Source of the DNA: Klebsiella indica
GTDB taxonomy: Bacteria > Pseudomonadota > Gammaproteobacteria > Enterobacterales > Enterobacteriaceae
Assembly (NCBI RefSeq): GCF_005860775.1
Contig: NZ_VCHQ01000014.1
Location: 62,001 to 126,000, forward strand
DNA: 64,000 nucleotides
Reading direction: 5' to 3'
The notes beneath the pieces are model-generated. The model was not told where the DNA came from and made no database searches. It was given only the letters and a program-made list of their open reading frames with translations. Of the stretch, positions 8,872 to 17,929 are shown piece by piece; within the stretch, counting starts at the first letter, position 1, and each line of letters starts with the position of its first letter. A program made the translations under genes and the position numbers.

Positions 8872-9777
8872 ATGCCCTTTTTAAGCATTGTCGTCACAGC
8901 CCATGATTGTGAGCTAACTCTTGCTGAAACGTTGAAAAGTGTAAAAAAGGCCATTGATTGTGAAAATGATGTTGAAGTTATCATTCTTAATGACAGTTCT
9001 CATGATAGAACACAGCAAATTATTGAGCGCTATGCACAAAGCTTTTCTTCGGTTCAGATACAAGAAGTTCAGATGAGGAATGTCGGGAGCGTCAGAAACA
9101 TTGCTGTACGGATGGCCCGTGGTGACTATATCACCATGGTTGACGATGATGATCTCCTTAAGCCCCGAAGTCTGCGTGATGCGGTGGCGTTTCTTAAGCA
9201 ACACCGCCCCGATTTGCTGCTGACGCATCTGATTGAGACCCGTGACCCTGGCACGATTGATAACCACTGGGCGGGCTTTTCCCCGATTCAACTCACGCAG
9301 AACGAGGCCATTCGTCGTTTTCTGATCCATAAGGATTTTCAGGCGCATTTAATTGGTCAATTTATTCGTAAGGATATTTATCTTTGTGAGCCCATACCCG
9401 CCATGACCTGCTACGAGGATTTCGCCGTTTTCCCCTCTTTTCTGATGCGGTCGCAAAATATCTGGTTTCAGAAAGAGGGACATTATTATTATATTAAACG
9501 CAAAAATAGCCTCTCCAGTGCGTTGGATAGAGCAAAAATTAGTAATTTAGTTAACTGTACGAGAAAAATGGAAATCGTCTTTCCTCCCTCATTTCAGTGG
9601 CTGATTTACTGTCATTGGCTGGATATTTATCTGAAATATGCCCGCTTCTTGACTGAAAAACAGACTCATATTGTTGAAAAAAAGATAAAGGCAACATTGT
9701 CACCGGGATTTTTTATGTCTGGCGACGTGCGATTAAGTTATAAGAAAAAGGCAATCCAGGCATTATGGAAAAGATAA
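8872..9777 (+). CDS. Family 2 glycosyltransferase, probably LPS-related
   Basis: A 301-residue GT-A-fold glycosyltransferase. It begins with the family's beta-strand (FLSIVVTAHDCE) and has the nucleotide-sugar site NDSSHDRT and the metal-binding acidic run VDDDD (residues 90-94). The C-terminal third is basic and rich in aromatic residues, as in LPS-core transferases. AGGAG lies nine bases before the ATG. The last 13 bases overlap the start of the waaL-like gene, so they are coupled and probably act together, for instance adding a sugar that the ligase recognises. GC content is clearly below that of flanking genes, especially at its ends. It may correspond to one of the Klebsiella outer-core transferases, but I cannot tell which. 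Confidence 0.85.
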   Translation: MPFLSIVVTAHDCELTLAETLKSVKKAIDCENDVEVIILNDSSHDRTQQIIERYAQSFSSVQIQEVQMRNVGSVRNIAVRMARGDYITMVDDDDLLKPRSLRDAVAFLKQHRPDLLLTHLIETRDPGTIDNHWAGFSPIQLTQNEAIRRFLIHKDFQAHLIGQFIRKDIYLCEPIPAMTCYEDFAVFPSFLMRSQNIWFQKEGHYYYIKRKNSLSSALDRAKISNLVNCTRKMEIVFPPSFQWLIYCHWLDIYLKYARFLTEKQTHIVEKKIKATLSPGFFMSGDVRLSYKKKAIQALWKR

Positions 9778-11054
9778 ACCGCAATACTTATATGCTGACA
9801 ATAATACTGTCGGCGATATCATTACTATTTCTGCTGCTGGATTCCGCTCAGCAGCGTGTTTTTTTCTATCTGGCGGTATATGCCAGCATACTGGGATTCG
9901 TTGTTGAACGCAAAAATCTCAGAAAAGTACGCCTGAAGGTCGCTCTGTTGCCGATGATCATGGGGGCGATGGAGCTGCTATGGTTTCTCTTTTTCGAGGT
10001 CAGGAATGGTCATGTCAACCATTATAATGACCACTTTCTCGGCGGTAAAAAACTGCTGCTGGGCAGTATTCTGGTGTTATACCTGGATAGCTTTAAATAT
10101 CATCTCCATCGCGACATGGCGAAGAAGATTTTTATTATTGTTTCGGGAGTGAGTCTGTTACTGGCAACCGGATATGGTTTTATTCAGGAATGGCAGGGGA
10201 TGCAGCGTATTGAGATGGCGATCAGTCGCCCCACGATTGCCGCTTATATCTATTCAACGCTGTCGCTGGCGTTTATCTATGCGTTGTTCCAGTTACGCAA
10301 AAAATCGGCTTATATGTTGGCTGTCGCGGTGATACTTATCTCATACCTGAATATTATCTTCACCGGTACGCGGGCGGCGATGGGGGTCTACCCGATATTG
10401 ATCTTCTTGTTAACACTGTTTAACTTCAAAAAAAATATTCCGCTTAAACCAATGCTGGGCGTGGCGGTGGTTATTCTGTGTATTGTGGGGATTAACTTTA
10501 ACGCCCATGTTAAACCTAAAATTCTCCAGACGGTGCATGAGATCTCGTCTTATCAGACCGGTAATGACGATACGTCGCTGGGAGCAAGATTTTCGATGTG
10601 GACGCTGGGCATTTATAACGGAGTCCATAAACCGCTTGGGCAATCGATGGAGAGCCGTGAGCGTTTAAGCGCTGATTATGTTCAGACTCATCCGGAGAAT
10701 AAAACCGCGATGATGTACATTAACGTCCATCTGCATAACGAGCTGATTGATACCTTTTCGTTACAGGGCGTGATTGGGTTAGTCCTGCTTCTGGGGTTCT
10801 ATATCGGCGGTGTTCTGCTTGCTCTTCGGCGTAATAATTTGCTGTTGTTTTTCATTATGCTATCGATGCTGATTTATGGCCTTACGGACGTACTGTTAAT
10901 CAGCGCTGAATTTGTTGCTTTCTTTATTATTCTGATGGCATTCAGTACGCTCATTACCGATGAAAAAGCGGCGCCGGTCAGCGTAGTGCGAACTGGGAAA
11001 TTTCCGGATCGGGCCGGGCGCCATGATCGACATTACGTAAGCCATGGTTCTTAA
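9765..11054 (+). CDS. waaL: O-antigen ligase, WaaL-like (Wzy_C family)
   Basis: Polytopic inner-membrane protein of 429 residues with about 11-12 hydrophobic helices. It has the large periplasmic loop of the Wzy_C/WaaL family, roughly residues 245-330. Within it are the two hallmarks of O-antigen ligases: an arginine in TSLGARFSMW (R275) and the HLHNELI motif (H322, H324). A further conserved GTRAA (R203) is present. WaaL moves O-antigen from undecaprenyl pyrophosphate to the lipid A-core. A polymerase or polysaccharide ligase of the same family is possible, but no such ligase exists in the core cluster at 31.4-42.6 kb, so this is probably the cell's WaaL. The last ~25 residues are polar and look like a non-conserved tail. 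It ends 17 bp from the convergent MocR gene. Confidence 0.8.
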   Translation: MEKINRNTYMLTIILSAISLLFLLLDSAQQRVFFYLAVYASILGFVVERKNLRKVRLKVALLPMIMGAMELLWFLFFEVRNGHVNHYNDHFLGGKKLLLGSILVLYLDSFKYHLHRDMAKKIFIIVSGVSLLLATGYGFIQEWQGMQRIEMAISRPTIAAYIYSTLSLAFIYALFQLRKKSAYMLAVAVILISYLNIIFTGTRAAMGVYPILIFLLTLFNFKKNIPLKPMLGVAVVILCIVGINFNAHVKPKILQTVHEISSYQTGNDDTSLGARFSMWTLGIYNGVHKPLGQSMESRERLSADYVQTHPENKTAMMYINVHLHNELIDTFSLQGVIGLVLLLGFYIGGVLLALRRNNLLLFFIMLSMLIYGLTDVLLISAEFVAFFIILMAFSTLITDEKAAPVSVVRTGKFPDRAGRHDRHYVSHGS

Positions 11055-11071
11055 TGCTTTTCGCAAAAGCG

Positions 11072-12469
11072 TTATCGCCCTTCGGCGATATACCTGGCCA
11101 AAAAATCATATACTTCAGGTCGATGGCAGTAAGAGACGTTAAAACGCAGCCAGGGCTCCTGACAGGGTTCAACATGAAACAGGTGCCCTGGCGCCAACAG
11201 GATGCCGCGTTCGGCAGCGCTGCGGGTCATGGCTAACAAATCAACCTCATGAGGCAGGCGCGCCCAGAGAAACGGGCCGCCGATGGGGCGATGGAATAAT
11301 TGCAGGCCGATGCTCTCCAGGCGGTTGCATACGGCCTGTTGCGCGTCGGCCAGGCGGGTTGCCAGGCTTTTAAGATGCAGGCTCCAGCCTTTCTCCGTTA
11401 AAATTGTCCACAGTAGCGTTTCGGTGAGTTCTGATGTCGTGAGACCGTGAATCATTTTGTAGAGCATCAGTTTTTCATTGAGTGCTTCGTCGCAAGCGAT
11501 AAACCCCGCTCGCAGTTCAGGCGACAGGGTTTTAGAGAAACTGCCGATATAGCATACCCGTCGGAGTTGATCCTGACTGGCGAGGGTTGTGGGTACCATC
11601 GGCGTCAGCCCGGCCATAATGTCGTTTTCTACCAGTGTGAATTCATAGGTATGTGCCAACCGTAAGAGCTGGTTGACCATTGTCGCGCTCAAGGATGAAC
11701 CGGTGGGATTGTGTAGCTGGCTGGTGGTGAAGAACAGTTTGGGCCGATACTGGCGCAACTGCTGTTCCAGTGCCGATAAATCATAGCCGTCAGGGCGGCG
11801 CTGAATTCCCACCAGATTCAGACCAAATGCCCGTAGCTGAATAAAGAAGGTGCTGTTTCCCGGGGAGTCGACAAACACGGTATCTCCCGCCCGTGTTAAA
11901 CAGTGAACCAGCAGGATCTGCGCCTGGGTAGCCCCTGAAGTGGTCATGATCTGATGAGCCGGTACGTGGATACCACGTCGGGCAAGGACCTGTTCTATCT
12001 GCTGACGTAGCGGCAACAGCCCTTGTGGTGATGCGTATTGCGTCAAACCATGGGTTTTGTTGCGTGCCAGCCGGGTTAAGGCCTGGCGCATGCCTTCGCC
12101 ATACAGCCACTGCGGATGGATCCAGCCGCAACCCGCCTTTAATAAGGAATTGTTCTCTTCATAGGCCCGTTGAATCAACCATAGTTTGTCCACTTTAACG
12201 CCGGCGGATTCCGGTTCAACGACACCTCGCGGCAGTGAATGACTCACGAAGTATCCCCGTCCCGCCTGAGAGACCAGATACCCCTCCGCAACCAGGCGAC
12301 TGTAAGCGTTTGTCACCGTCATGACACTGACATGGAAAAAACGCGCCTGCTGGCGAATGGACGGTAGCTTGCTACCAGGGACGAGCTGCCTTTTGGCGAT
12401 TTGTCCGGCAATTCGGTCGACAATTTGCCTGACCAACGGTTGTGCCGAGGCGGTGTTCAAAAGCCCCAT
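11072..12469 (-). CDS. MocR-type regulator (GntR winged helix fused to PLP aminotransferase-like domain)
   Basis: A 465-residue transcription factor of the MocR/GabR subfamily. The N-terminal winged helix spans about residues 8-78 (SKLPSIRQQARFFHVSVMTVTNAYSRL). The rest is a type-I aminotransferase fold with HNPTG (N254), ENDIM (D283) and the PLP lysine in SFSKTLSPELR (K313). Such regulators sense amino-acid-like ligands through PLP. It is divergent from the ABC transporter-amidase operon, with 227 bp between the two start codons containing two strong inverted repeats. It therefore probably controls that operon and itself. It resembles E. coli YdcR in build. Confidence 0.92.
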   Translation of the reverse strand: MGLLNTASAQPLVRQIVDRIAGQIAKRQLVPGSKLPSIRQQARFFHVSVMTVTNAYSRLVAEGYLVSQAGRGYFVSHSLPRGVVEPESAGVKVDKLWLIQRAYEENNSLLKAGCGWIHPQWLYGEGMRQALTRLARNKTHGLTQYASPQGLLPLRQQIEQVLARRGIHVPAHQIMTTSGATQAQILLVHCLTRAGDTVFVDSPGNSTFFIQLRAFGLNLVGIQRRPDGYDLSALEQQLRQYRPKLFFTTSQLHNPTGSSLSATMVNQLLRLAHTYEFTLVENDIMAGLTPMVPTTLASQDQLRRVCYIGSFSKTLSPELRAGFIACDEALNEKLMLYKMIHGLTTSELTETLLWTILTEKGWSLHLKSLATRLADAQQAVCNRLESIGLQLFHRPIGGPFLWARLPHEVDLLAMTRSAAERGILLAPGHLFHVEPCQEPWLRFNVSYCHRPEVYDFLARYIAEGR

Positions 12470-12506
12470 ATCCCCTCCGGGAATTGCTGATTTTTTGTTC
12501 TTTTCT

Positions 12507-12549
12507 GGTGCAGGACATGCACCGCAATGATGAGTTTTTACATCATTGC
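12507..12549. promoter_or_regulatory. Two adjacent inverted repeats between MocR and the transporter operon
   Basis: GGTGCA-N5-TGCACC (12507-12523) is followed directly by a perfect GCAATGATG-N8-CATCATTGC (12524-12549). A further GGTGCAG copy starts at 12559. They lie 38-80 bp upstream of the MocR start and about 150-190 bp before the substrate-binding-protein start. That is the place expected for operators of a divergently transcribed MocR regulator. Binding is inferred from position and symmetry only. Confidence 0.5.
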
Positions 12550-12696
12550 ATACTGACGGTGCAGACCTAAGCTACTGTTATTAAATATTTCATTCTCGCT
12601 GTATATATGTGCTCAGACGGCCGGTTTCTATACTGACTACGCATCCCATTAATGTAAAGCGTGACTTCGTCCACTCGAAAATCTGAGGATATGGCA

Positions 12697-14319
12697 ATGA
12701 AATATGACAGTGTATTCCCTGCGATTTTCGCTCCTCGTGTTCAGCGAGGTTTGCCATTGCTTGGCGCTTGTTCTATCGCCATCATGCAATGGTTTTTTAC
12801 CGCCCCGGCCATAGCGAATACCTTACGTATTGTGCCCGCCTCCAATATCACGGTACTGGATCCAATATGGACCACCGCCTACGCCAGTCGTAATTTCGGT
12901 TATATGGTGTTCGATACACTATTTGGTACGGATGCCAAAGGGGCTATTCAGCCACAGATGGTGCAGAGCTGGCAGGTGAGTGATGACAAGAAAACCTGGA
13001 CCTTCACACTGCGTGACGGTCTGGTATTCAGTGATGGCACGCCGGTGACCAGTGCCGACGTGATTTCTTCACTCAAGAGATGGATGGCGCGGGATACGCT
13101 GGGGGGGTTAATGGCCAGCGCGCTGGACCACCAGGACATCGTCAATGAGAAAACATTCAAATTAGTGTTCCGCACACCGTTTGGACCGGTGCTGGAAGCG
13201 CTGGGTAAACCATCGTCAAACGTTCCCTTTATCATGCCGAAACGTATTGCCGATACCTCAGCGGATACGCCAATTAAGGAGATTGTCGGTTCGGGGCCTT
13301 ATATCTTTGAGGCGGATCGCTTCCGTCCAGGGGAAAGCTTATGGTTTCGTAAAAACCCCGCGTATAAGCCGCGTAATGAGCCACCGTCAGGAACGGCTGG
13401 CGGCAAGAAAGTGTATGTCGATGAAGTGGAATGGAAAATTATCCGCGATCCGCAGACGCAAATGAACGCGCTATTGGCTAATGAAGTCGATATTCTCGAA
13501 CAGCCCGCCTTTGAACAACTTCCCACCCTGAGCAAAACGGCCCACATACGGCTGGTGAATGCGCAGCCGAATGGCTATCAGTTTATGTTTCGCTTCAACT
13601 TTATTCAGCCTCCGTTTAATGATGTGAAGGTGAGGCAGGCGGCGATGCTGGCGCTCGGTCAGGAACCGATGCTACGCACTCAGGTAGGCGATGCAAAATA
13701 CTATCGTACCTGCGCCAGTCTGTTTCCGTGCGGTACCCCTTATGCCAGCGATCCGGGCACGGCGTTCACCGGCAAGGCCGACCTGGCAAAAGCGAGAGCG
13801 CTACTGCGACAGTCTGGTTATAAAGGCGAGCCGATTGTGCTGCTGCGCCCGACTGATAACGCCACCATCGGCAAACTGCCCTTAGTTGCCCAACAAATGC
13901 TGCAGCAGGCCGGGTTCAAGGTTCAGGTCATGAACATGGACTGGTCGAGTCTGGTATCCCGGCGGGCGAAAAAAGATGCGCCGGGCGCCGGCGGCTGGAA
14001 TGCCTTTATCAGCGCCTGGGGCGCAGAGGATGTCCAGAACCCGCTCAATAATGCCATGTTAAATGCCACAGGCGATAAAGGGTGGTTCGGCTGGCAAAAC
14101 GATCCGCATCTCGAAGCGTTGAAAGCGCGTTTTGCCCGGGCGACAGACGATGCTGAGAAGCAGCAACTGGCTCAGGAAATACAGACTTACGCCTATCAGG
14201 TTGTTACCCATGTTCCGTTGGGACAATACATGATCCCCGCCGCGGTACGCGACAGCATCAGCGGCATTGTGCCCGCTGGCGCCCAGGTGTACTGGAATAT
14301 CCGTAAGAACGGCCAATAA
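12697..14319 (+). CDS. ABC transporter substrate-binding protein, peptide/nickel family 5
   Basis: Periplasmic receptor (540 residues) for a DppA/OppA-type importer. A long N-terminal signal peptide ends at about AIA-NT, followed by the family pattern SNITVLDPIWTT, LRDGLVFSDGTPVTSADV, KIVGSGPY-like text (EIVGSGPYIFE) and FNFIQPPFNDVKVRQA. I chose the ATG at 12697 because GAGG lies eight bases before it; the ATG at 12691 and the GTG at 12661 are less well placed. It is the first gene of an operon with two permeases, a fused ATPase and an amidase. The partner amidase suggests an amide or modified peptide as ligand, but the sequence does not prove it. Confidence 0.9.
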   Translation: MKYDSVFPAIFAPRVQRGLPLLGACSIAIMQWFFTAPAIANTLRIVPASNITVLDPIWTTAYASRNFGYMVFDTLFGTDAKGAIQPQMVQSWQVSDDKKTWTFTLRDGLVFSDGTPVTSADVISSLKRWMARDTLGGLMASALDHQDIVNEKTFKLVFRTPFGPVLEALGKPSSNVPFIMPKRIADTSADTPIKEIVGSGPYIFEADRFRPGESLWFRKNPAYKPRNEPPSGTAGGKKVYVDEVEWKIIRDPQTQMNALLANEVDILEQPAFEQLPTLSKTAHIRLVNAQPNGYQFMFRFNFIQPPFNDVKVRQAAMLALGQEPMLRTQVGDAKYYRTCASLFPCGTPYASDPGTAFTGKADLAKARALLRQSGYKGEPIVLLRPTDNATIGKLPLVAQQMLQQAGFKVQVMNMDWSSLVSRRAKKDAPGAGGWNAFISAWGAEDVQNPLNNAMLNATGDKGWFGWQNDPHLEALKARFARATDDAEKQQLAQEIQTYAYQVVTHVPLGQYMIPAAVRDSISGIVPAGAQVYWNIRKNGQ

Positions 14320-14337
14320 GCCGCCCGGGAGGATGTT

Positions 14338-15279
14338 ATGTTGCTATTTATCACCAAACGGCTGTTAGGCCTAATCCCGGTACTGATGATCGTGGCGGCG
14401 ATCGTCTTCCTGATCGTGCGCCTGACCCCCGGCGATCCGGCGGCCATTATCGGCGGCAATGGCGCCAGCAGTGATGATCTGGAGCGTATTCGCAGCCAAC
14501 TGGGACTCAACTTGCCACTGTGGCGGCAGTTTGTTATCTGGTGCCAGCATCTGCTGAATGGCGATCTGGGTTACTCCTTCTTCCTTAATACTCCGGTCAG
14601 CTCGCTAATCTCTCAGCGCCTGGGGCCGACGCTATCGCTGACATTGTTGACGCTACTCTTCACCGTGGTCATTGCCGTGCCGCTGGGCACGTTGGCAGCA
14701 TGGCGGATGGGCGGGTGGCTGGACAGGGCCGTGATGGCATTTTCTGTTGCTGGTTTTTCCGTTCCGGTATTTGTTATCGGCTATGTGCTGATCTACTTCC
14801 TGGCAGTAAAAACGTCATTATTTCCGGTTCAGGGCTATCAGCCGTTGTCTGCGGGTTTCTGGCTCTGGCTGAACCATTTGATTTTGCCCTGTCTCTCTTT
14901 GTCTATTACCTACGTCGCTTTGTTGGCGAGGATGACGCGCGCGGCGGTCAGTGAGGCGCTGACTGAAGACTATATTCGCACTGCGCGGGCGAAGGGTATT
15001 CGCGAGTGGCAAGTGGTCACGTTTCATGCTTTGCGTAATGCGGCGGTACCCATCGCAACCATTATCGGCATTAGCGCGGCGTTATTGCTGGGTGGCGTTG
15101 TGGTCACGGAAACCGTATTTGCGGTACCGGGTCTGGGCCAGTTGACGGTAGACGCGGTACTTAACCGTGATTTTCCGGTACTACAGGGCGTGGTGCTGTT
15201 TTTTGCGCTGGCCTATGTGGTGGTGAATATGCTGGTGGATATTAGCTACCTGGTACTCGATCCGCGCATTCGTTATTGA
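14338..15279 (+). CDS. ABC transporter permease, DppB-like
   Basis: First membrane subunit of the peptide-type importer, 313 residues with six predicted helices. The N-terminus (FITKRLLGLIPVLMIVAAIVF) and RLTPGDPAA are typical DppB/OppB features. The cytoplasmic EAA loop reads EDYIRTARAKGIREWQV, which contacts the ATPase. GGAGG lies six bases upstream of the ATG, and the gene starts 18 bp after the receptor's stop. Confidence 0.93.
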   Translation: MLLFITKRLLGLIPVLMIVAAIVFLIVRLTPGDPAAIIGGNGASSDDLERIRSQLGLNLPLWRQFVIWCQHLLNGDLGYSFFLNTPVSSLISQRLGPTLSLTLLTLLFTVVIAVPLGTLAAWRMGGWLDRAVMAFSVAGFSVPVFVIGYVLIYFLAVKTSLFPVQGYQPLSAGFWLWLNHLILPCLSLSITYVALLARMTRAAVSEALTEDYIRTARAKGIREWQVVTFHALRNAAVPIATIIGISAALLLGGVVVTETVFAVPGLGQLTVDAVLNRDFPVLQGVVLFFALAYVVVNMLVDISYLVLDPRIRY

Positions 15280-15303
15280 GGCGTTAACTGAAGAGGCTAA
15301 GCA

Positions 15304-16176
15304 ATGAACACACTGACAACGTTGTGGCATAACCTTTCGGTCCGTTCGGGTGGCGCAGTTCTCATATTGCTGCTGTGTTTAGGCGGGTTGGCGCCGCTGC
15401 TGGGAACGTTCGATCCCGCCACCATGGATTACAACTTTATTTCCGTTGCTGCCGGTACTCGGGGCGAGGTGACGCTGGTAGATGGTGAGGTCATTCCCCA
15501 TCTGTTTCTGATGGGGAGCGACAGCATGGGGCGTGATATCTGGAGCCGGGTTCTGTTCGGTACCCGTATTTCGCTGTTGGTGGGGGTCGCCACTGCGCTG
15601 ATTGCGGTGGCCGGTGGCAGTCTGCTAGGGATGCTTGCGGGCTATTACCGTCGGCTGGACATGATTCTGATGCGTATTGTCGACGGTATGATGGCCATTC
15701 CCTCCGTGCTGCTGGCAATTACGCTGGTAGCGATGCTGGGAGCCAGCCTGCCCACGGTAGTGCTGGCGATTGCGATCCCCGAAGTGCCGCGGGTAACACG
15801 ATTGGTGCGTTCCCTGGTCATCAGCCTGCGTGACGAACCTTTTGTTGAAGCGGCAAGGACCATGGCAACGCCCTCAATCACCATTCTTTGGCGCGATATT
15901 CTGCCTAATGCTCTGGCGCCGATTCTGGTTCAGGGGACGTTTATTGCTGCTTCCGCCATCATCACGGAAGCCATCCTGAGTTTTCTGGGGCTCGGTCTAC
16001 CGGCGGATATACCTACCTGGGGCAATATCATGTCTGAAGGGCGCATTCAGTTCGCCCAGCATCCCGGGAATGTGCTGTTCCCGGCGCTGTTTCTGGTTCC
16101 CGCCGTTCTGGCATTCAATCTGTTGGGTGATGGACTGCGTGATGTTTTCGACCCTAAACTCGCCCGGCGCGCCTGA
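15304..16176 (+). CDS. ABC transporter permease, DppC-like
   Basis: Second membrane subunit, 290 residues. The pattern MGSDSMGRDIWSRVLFGTRISLLVG is the DppC/OppC signature. The EAA loop is EPFVEAARTMATPSITIL, and the sequence ends FNLLGDGLRDVFDPK, also typical. The stop overlaps an ATG (TGATG at 16174-16178), but the ATPase more likely starts at 16200. It is the fourth transport-related gene of the MocR-linked block. Confidence 0.93.
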   Translation: MNTLTTLWHNLSVRSGGAVLILLLCLGGLAPLLGTFDPATMDYNFISVAAGTRGEVTLVDGEVIPHLFLMGSDSMGRDIWSRVLFGTRISLLVGVATALIAVAGGSLLGMLAGYYRRLDMILMRIVDGMMAIPSVLLAITLVAMLGASLPTVVLAIAIPEVPRVTRLVRSLVISLRDEPFVEAARTMATPSITILWRDILPNALAPILVQGTFIAASAIITEAILSFLGLGLPADIPTWGNIMSEGRIQFAQHPGNVLFPALFLVPAVLAFNLLGDGLRDVFDPKLARRA

Positions 16177-16199
16177 TGGCCGACCATAAGGAGGTAACC

Positions 16200-17870
16200 A
16201 TGTCTGCCGTGTTTACGCTTGATTTCGACCCCGGCATCATTCCTCACAGCGATCCGGCGCTACTGACTATTGAGGGCCTGAAAATTGCGCTCCCCCCGGG
16301 CGGCGATCGCGCGGAGGCCATTGAAGATCTCTCTTTATCGCTGCCGGCAGGACGTACTTTGTGCGTGGTCGGGGAGTCCGGTTCCGGAAAATCAGTTCTC
16401 GCCATGACGTTGATGGGGTTGTTAGACCCTGAGCTGAGCGTACAAGCCGGCAGGGTGAAGATTGGAGAAACCCTGTTACTTGACCAGGGGCGTTATGCGT
16501 CGCCTTCGGTGATCAATGCGCTACGCGGCGCACAAATCGGCATGGTATTTCAGGAACCGATGACGGCACTCAACCCGGTGGTGACCTGCGGTAAACAACT
16601 TGACGAAATGCTACGGGCGCACCAGCGCTTATCCCGCCGCGAGCGGCGGGCAGCAATCCTGGCGATATTTGCCCGGGTCCAGTTGCCAGATCCTGAGCGT
16701 ATCTATCACAGCTATCCCCATCAGCTCTCTGGCGGTCAGCGGCAACGGATTGTGATCGCGATGGCCGTGATCCTGCGCCCAAGGCTGTTGATTTGCGATG
16801 AACCCACCACGGCGCTGGATGTGACTACCCAAAAAGAAATCCTCGGTTTGATCCGCGAACTGCAACAGGAAAACGACTGCGCGGTGTTGTTTATTACGCA
16901 TGACATGGGGGTGGTGGCGGAAATTGCCGACAGCGTCATGGTGATGCATCTCGGGAGGGTGGTTGAGCAGGGTGAGGCCGCCCAGGTGTTGCGCCAGCCG
17001 CGTCAGGCGTATACCCGAATGCTGCTGGGTAGCGTTCCTGACGGCATACCACGGCGTAGCGGAGATAAACGGCGTGGCCAGCCTTTGTTGAGTGCCGAGC
17101 TGGTCGCTAAAACCTATACCCGACGTTCGCTTCTGGGACGCAGCCAAAGGATAGCGGCTTTAAATGACGCCAGTCTGGCCGTGCATTACGGAGAGACGGT
17201 GGGCATTGTCGGGGAATCGGGCTCCGGTAAATCGACCTTTATCCGTTGTCTGATGCGGCTGATCGACCCATCCTGCGGCGTGATTCGTTGGGGGGAAAAA
17301 GAGGTGCAGTCTTGTCGGGAGAGCGAATTATGGGCGCTGCGTTCCCGGGTACAGATGGTATTTCAGGATCCTAACCGCTCGTTTAATCCCCGTCGTACCG
17401 TTGGATCGTCGATTTGTGAAGGCGCTATTAACTTTGGCCTCGACCGCGCGAGCGCATGGGCGCTCGCGGAAACATTAATGGATCGCGTGCGGCTGCCTCG
17501 CGAGGCGTTATTTCGCTTTCCTCGTCAGTTTTCCGGTGGTCAGCGTCAACGGCTGGCTATTGCCCGAGCGCTGGCTTGTCGTCCACGTGTTCTGGTGGCC
17601 GATGAAGCGGTATCGGCGCTTGATGTATCGGTCCAGCAACAGATCCTTTCATTGCTGGAAGAGATTCAACGCGATCTTGGGCTGGGAATGATTTTTGTTA
17701 CTCACGATCTGCGTGTGGCTGCGCGTTTGTGCGATCGGCTAATCGTGATGCAGAAGGGCGAAATTATTGAACAGGGGCCGACAGCCGAGCTGTTTGCCGC
17801 GCCAAAACAGGCCTACACGCGGAGTTTATTGGCTGCGATGCCGCGCTGGGAAGCGCCAGCGACGCTTTAA
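16200..17870 (+). CDS. Fused ABC ATPase (DppD-DppF/GsiA-like, two nucleotide-binding domains)
   Basis: A 556-residue protein with two complete ATPase domains, so the importer needs no second ATPase gene. Domain 1 has Walker A GESGSGKS (about residues 58-65), signature LSGGQRQR and Walker B LLICDEPTTALD. Domain 2 has GESGSGKS near residue 340, FSGGQRQR and VLVADEAVSALD. Each is followed by the C-terminal extension (QAYTRMLL, QAYTRSLL) of oligopeptide-importer ATPases. The start at 16200 is preferred because AAGGAGG lies at 16188-16194; an ATG at 16176 would add eight residues. In E. coli, GsiA of the glutathione importer has the same fused layout. Confidence 0.93.
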   Translation: MSAVFTLDFDPGIIPHSDPALLTIEGLKIALPPGGDRAEAIEDLSLSLPAGRTLCVVGESGSGKSVLAMTLMGLLDPELSVQAGRVKIGETLLLDQGRYASPSVINALRGAQIGMVFQEPMTALNPVVTCGKQLDEMLRAHQRLSRRERRAAILAIFARVQLPDPERIYHSYPHQLSGGQRQRIVIAMAVILRPRLLICDEPTTALDVTTQKEILGLIRELQQENDCAVLFITHDMGVVAEIADSVMVMHLGRVVEQGEAAQVLRQPRQAYTRMLLGSVPDGIPRRSGDKRRGQPLLSAELVAKTYTRRSLLGRSQRIAALNDASLAVHYGETVGIVGESGSGKSTFIRCLMRLIDPSCGVIRWGEKEVQSCRESELWALRSRVQMVFQDPNRSFNPRRTVGSSICEGAINFGLDRASAWALAETLMDRVRLPREALFRFPRQFSGGQRQRLAIARALACRPRVLVADEAVSALDVSVQQQILSLLEEIQRDLGLGMIFVTHDLRVAARLCDRLIVMQKGEIIEQGPTAELFAAPKQAYTRSLLAAMPRWEAPATL

Positions 17871-17929
17871 TCTGCCGTATCCGGTCCGCAAAACGACAAT
17901 ATTCAGTGTGACAAGTACAGGATAGCGTG

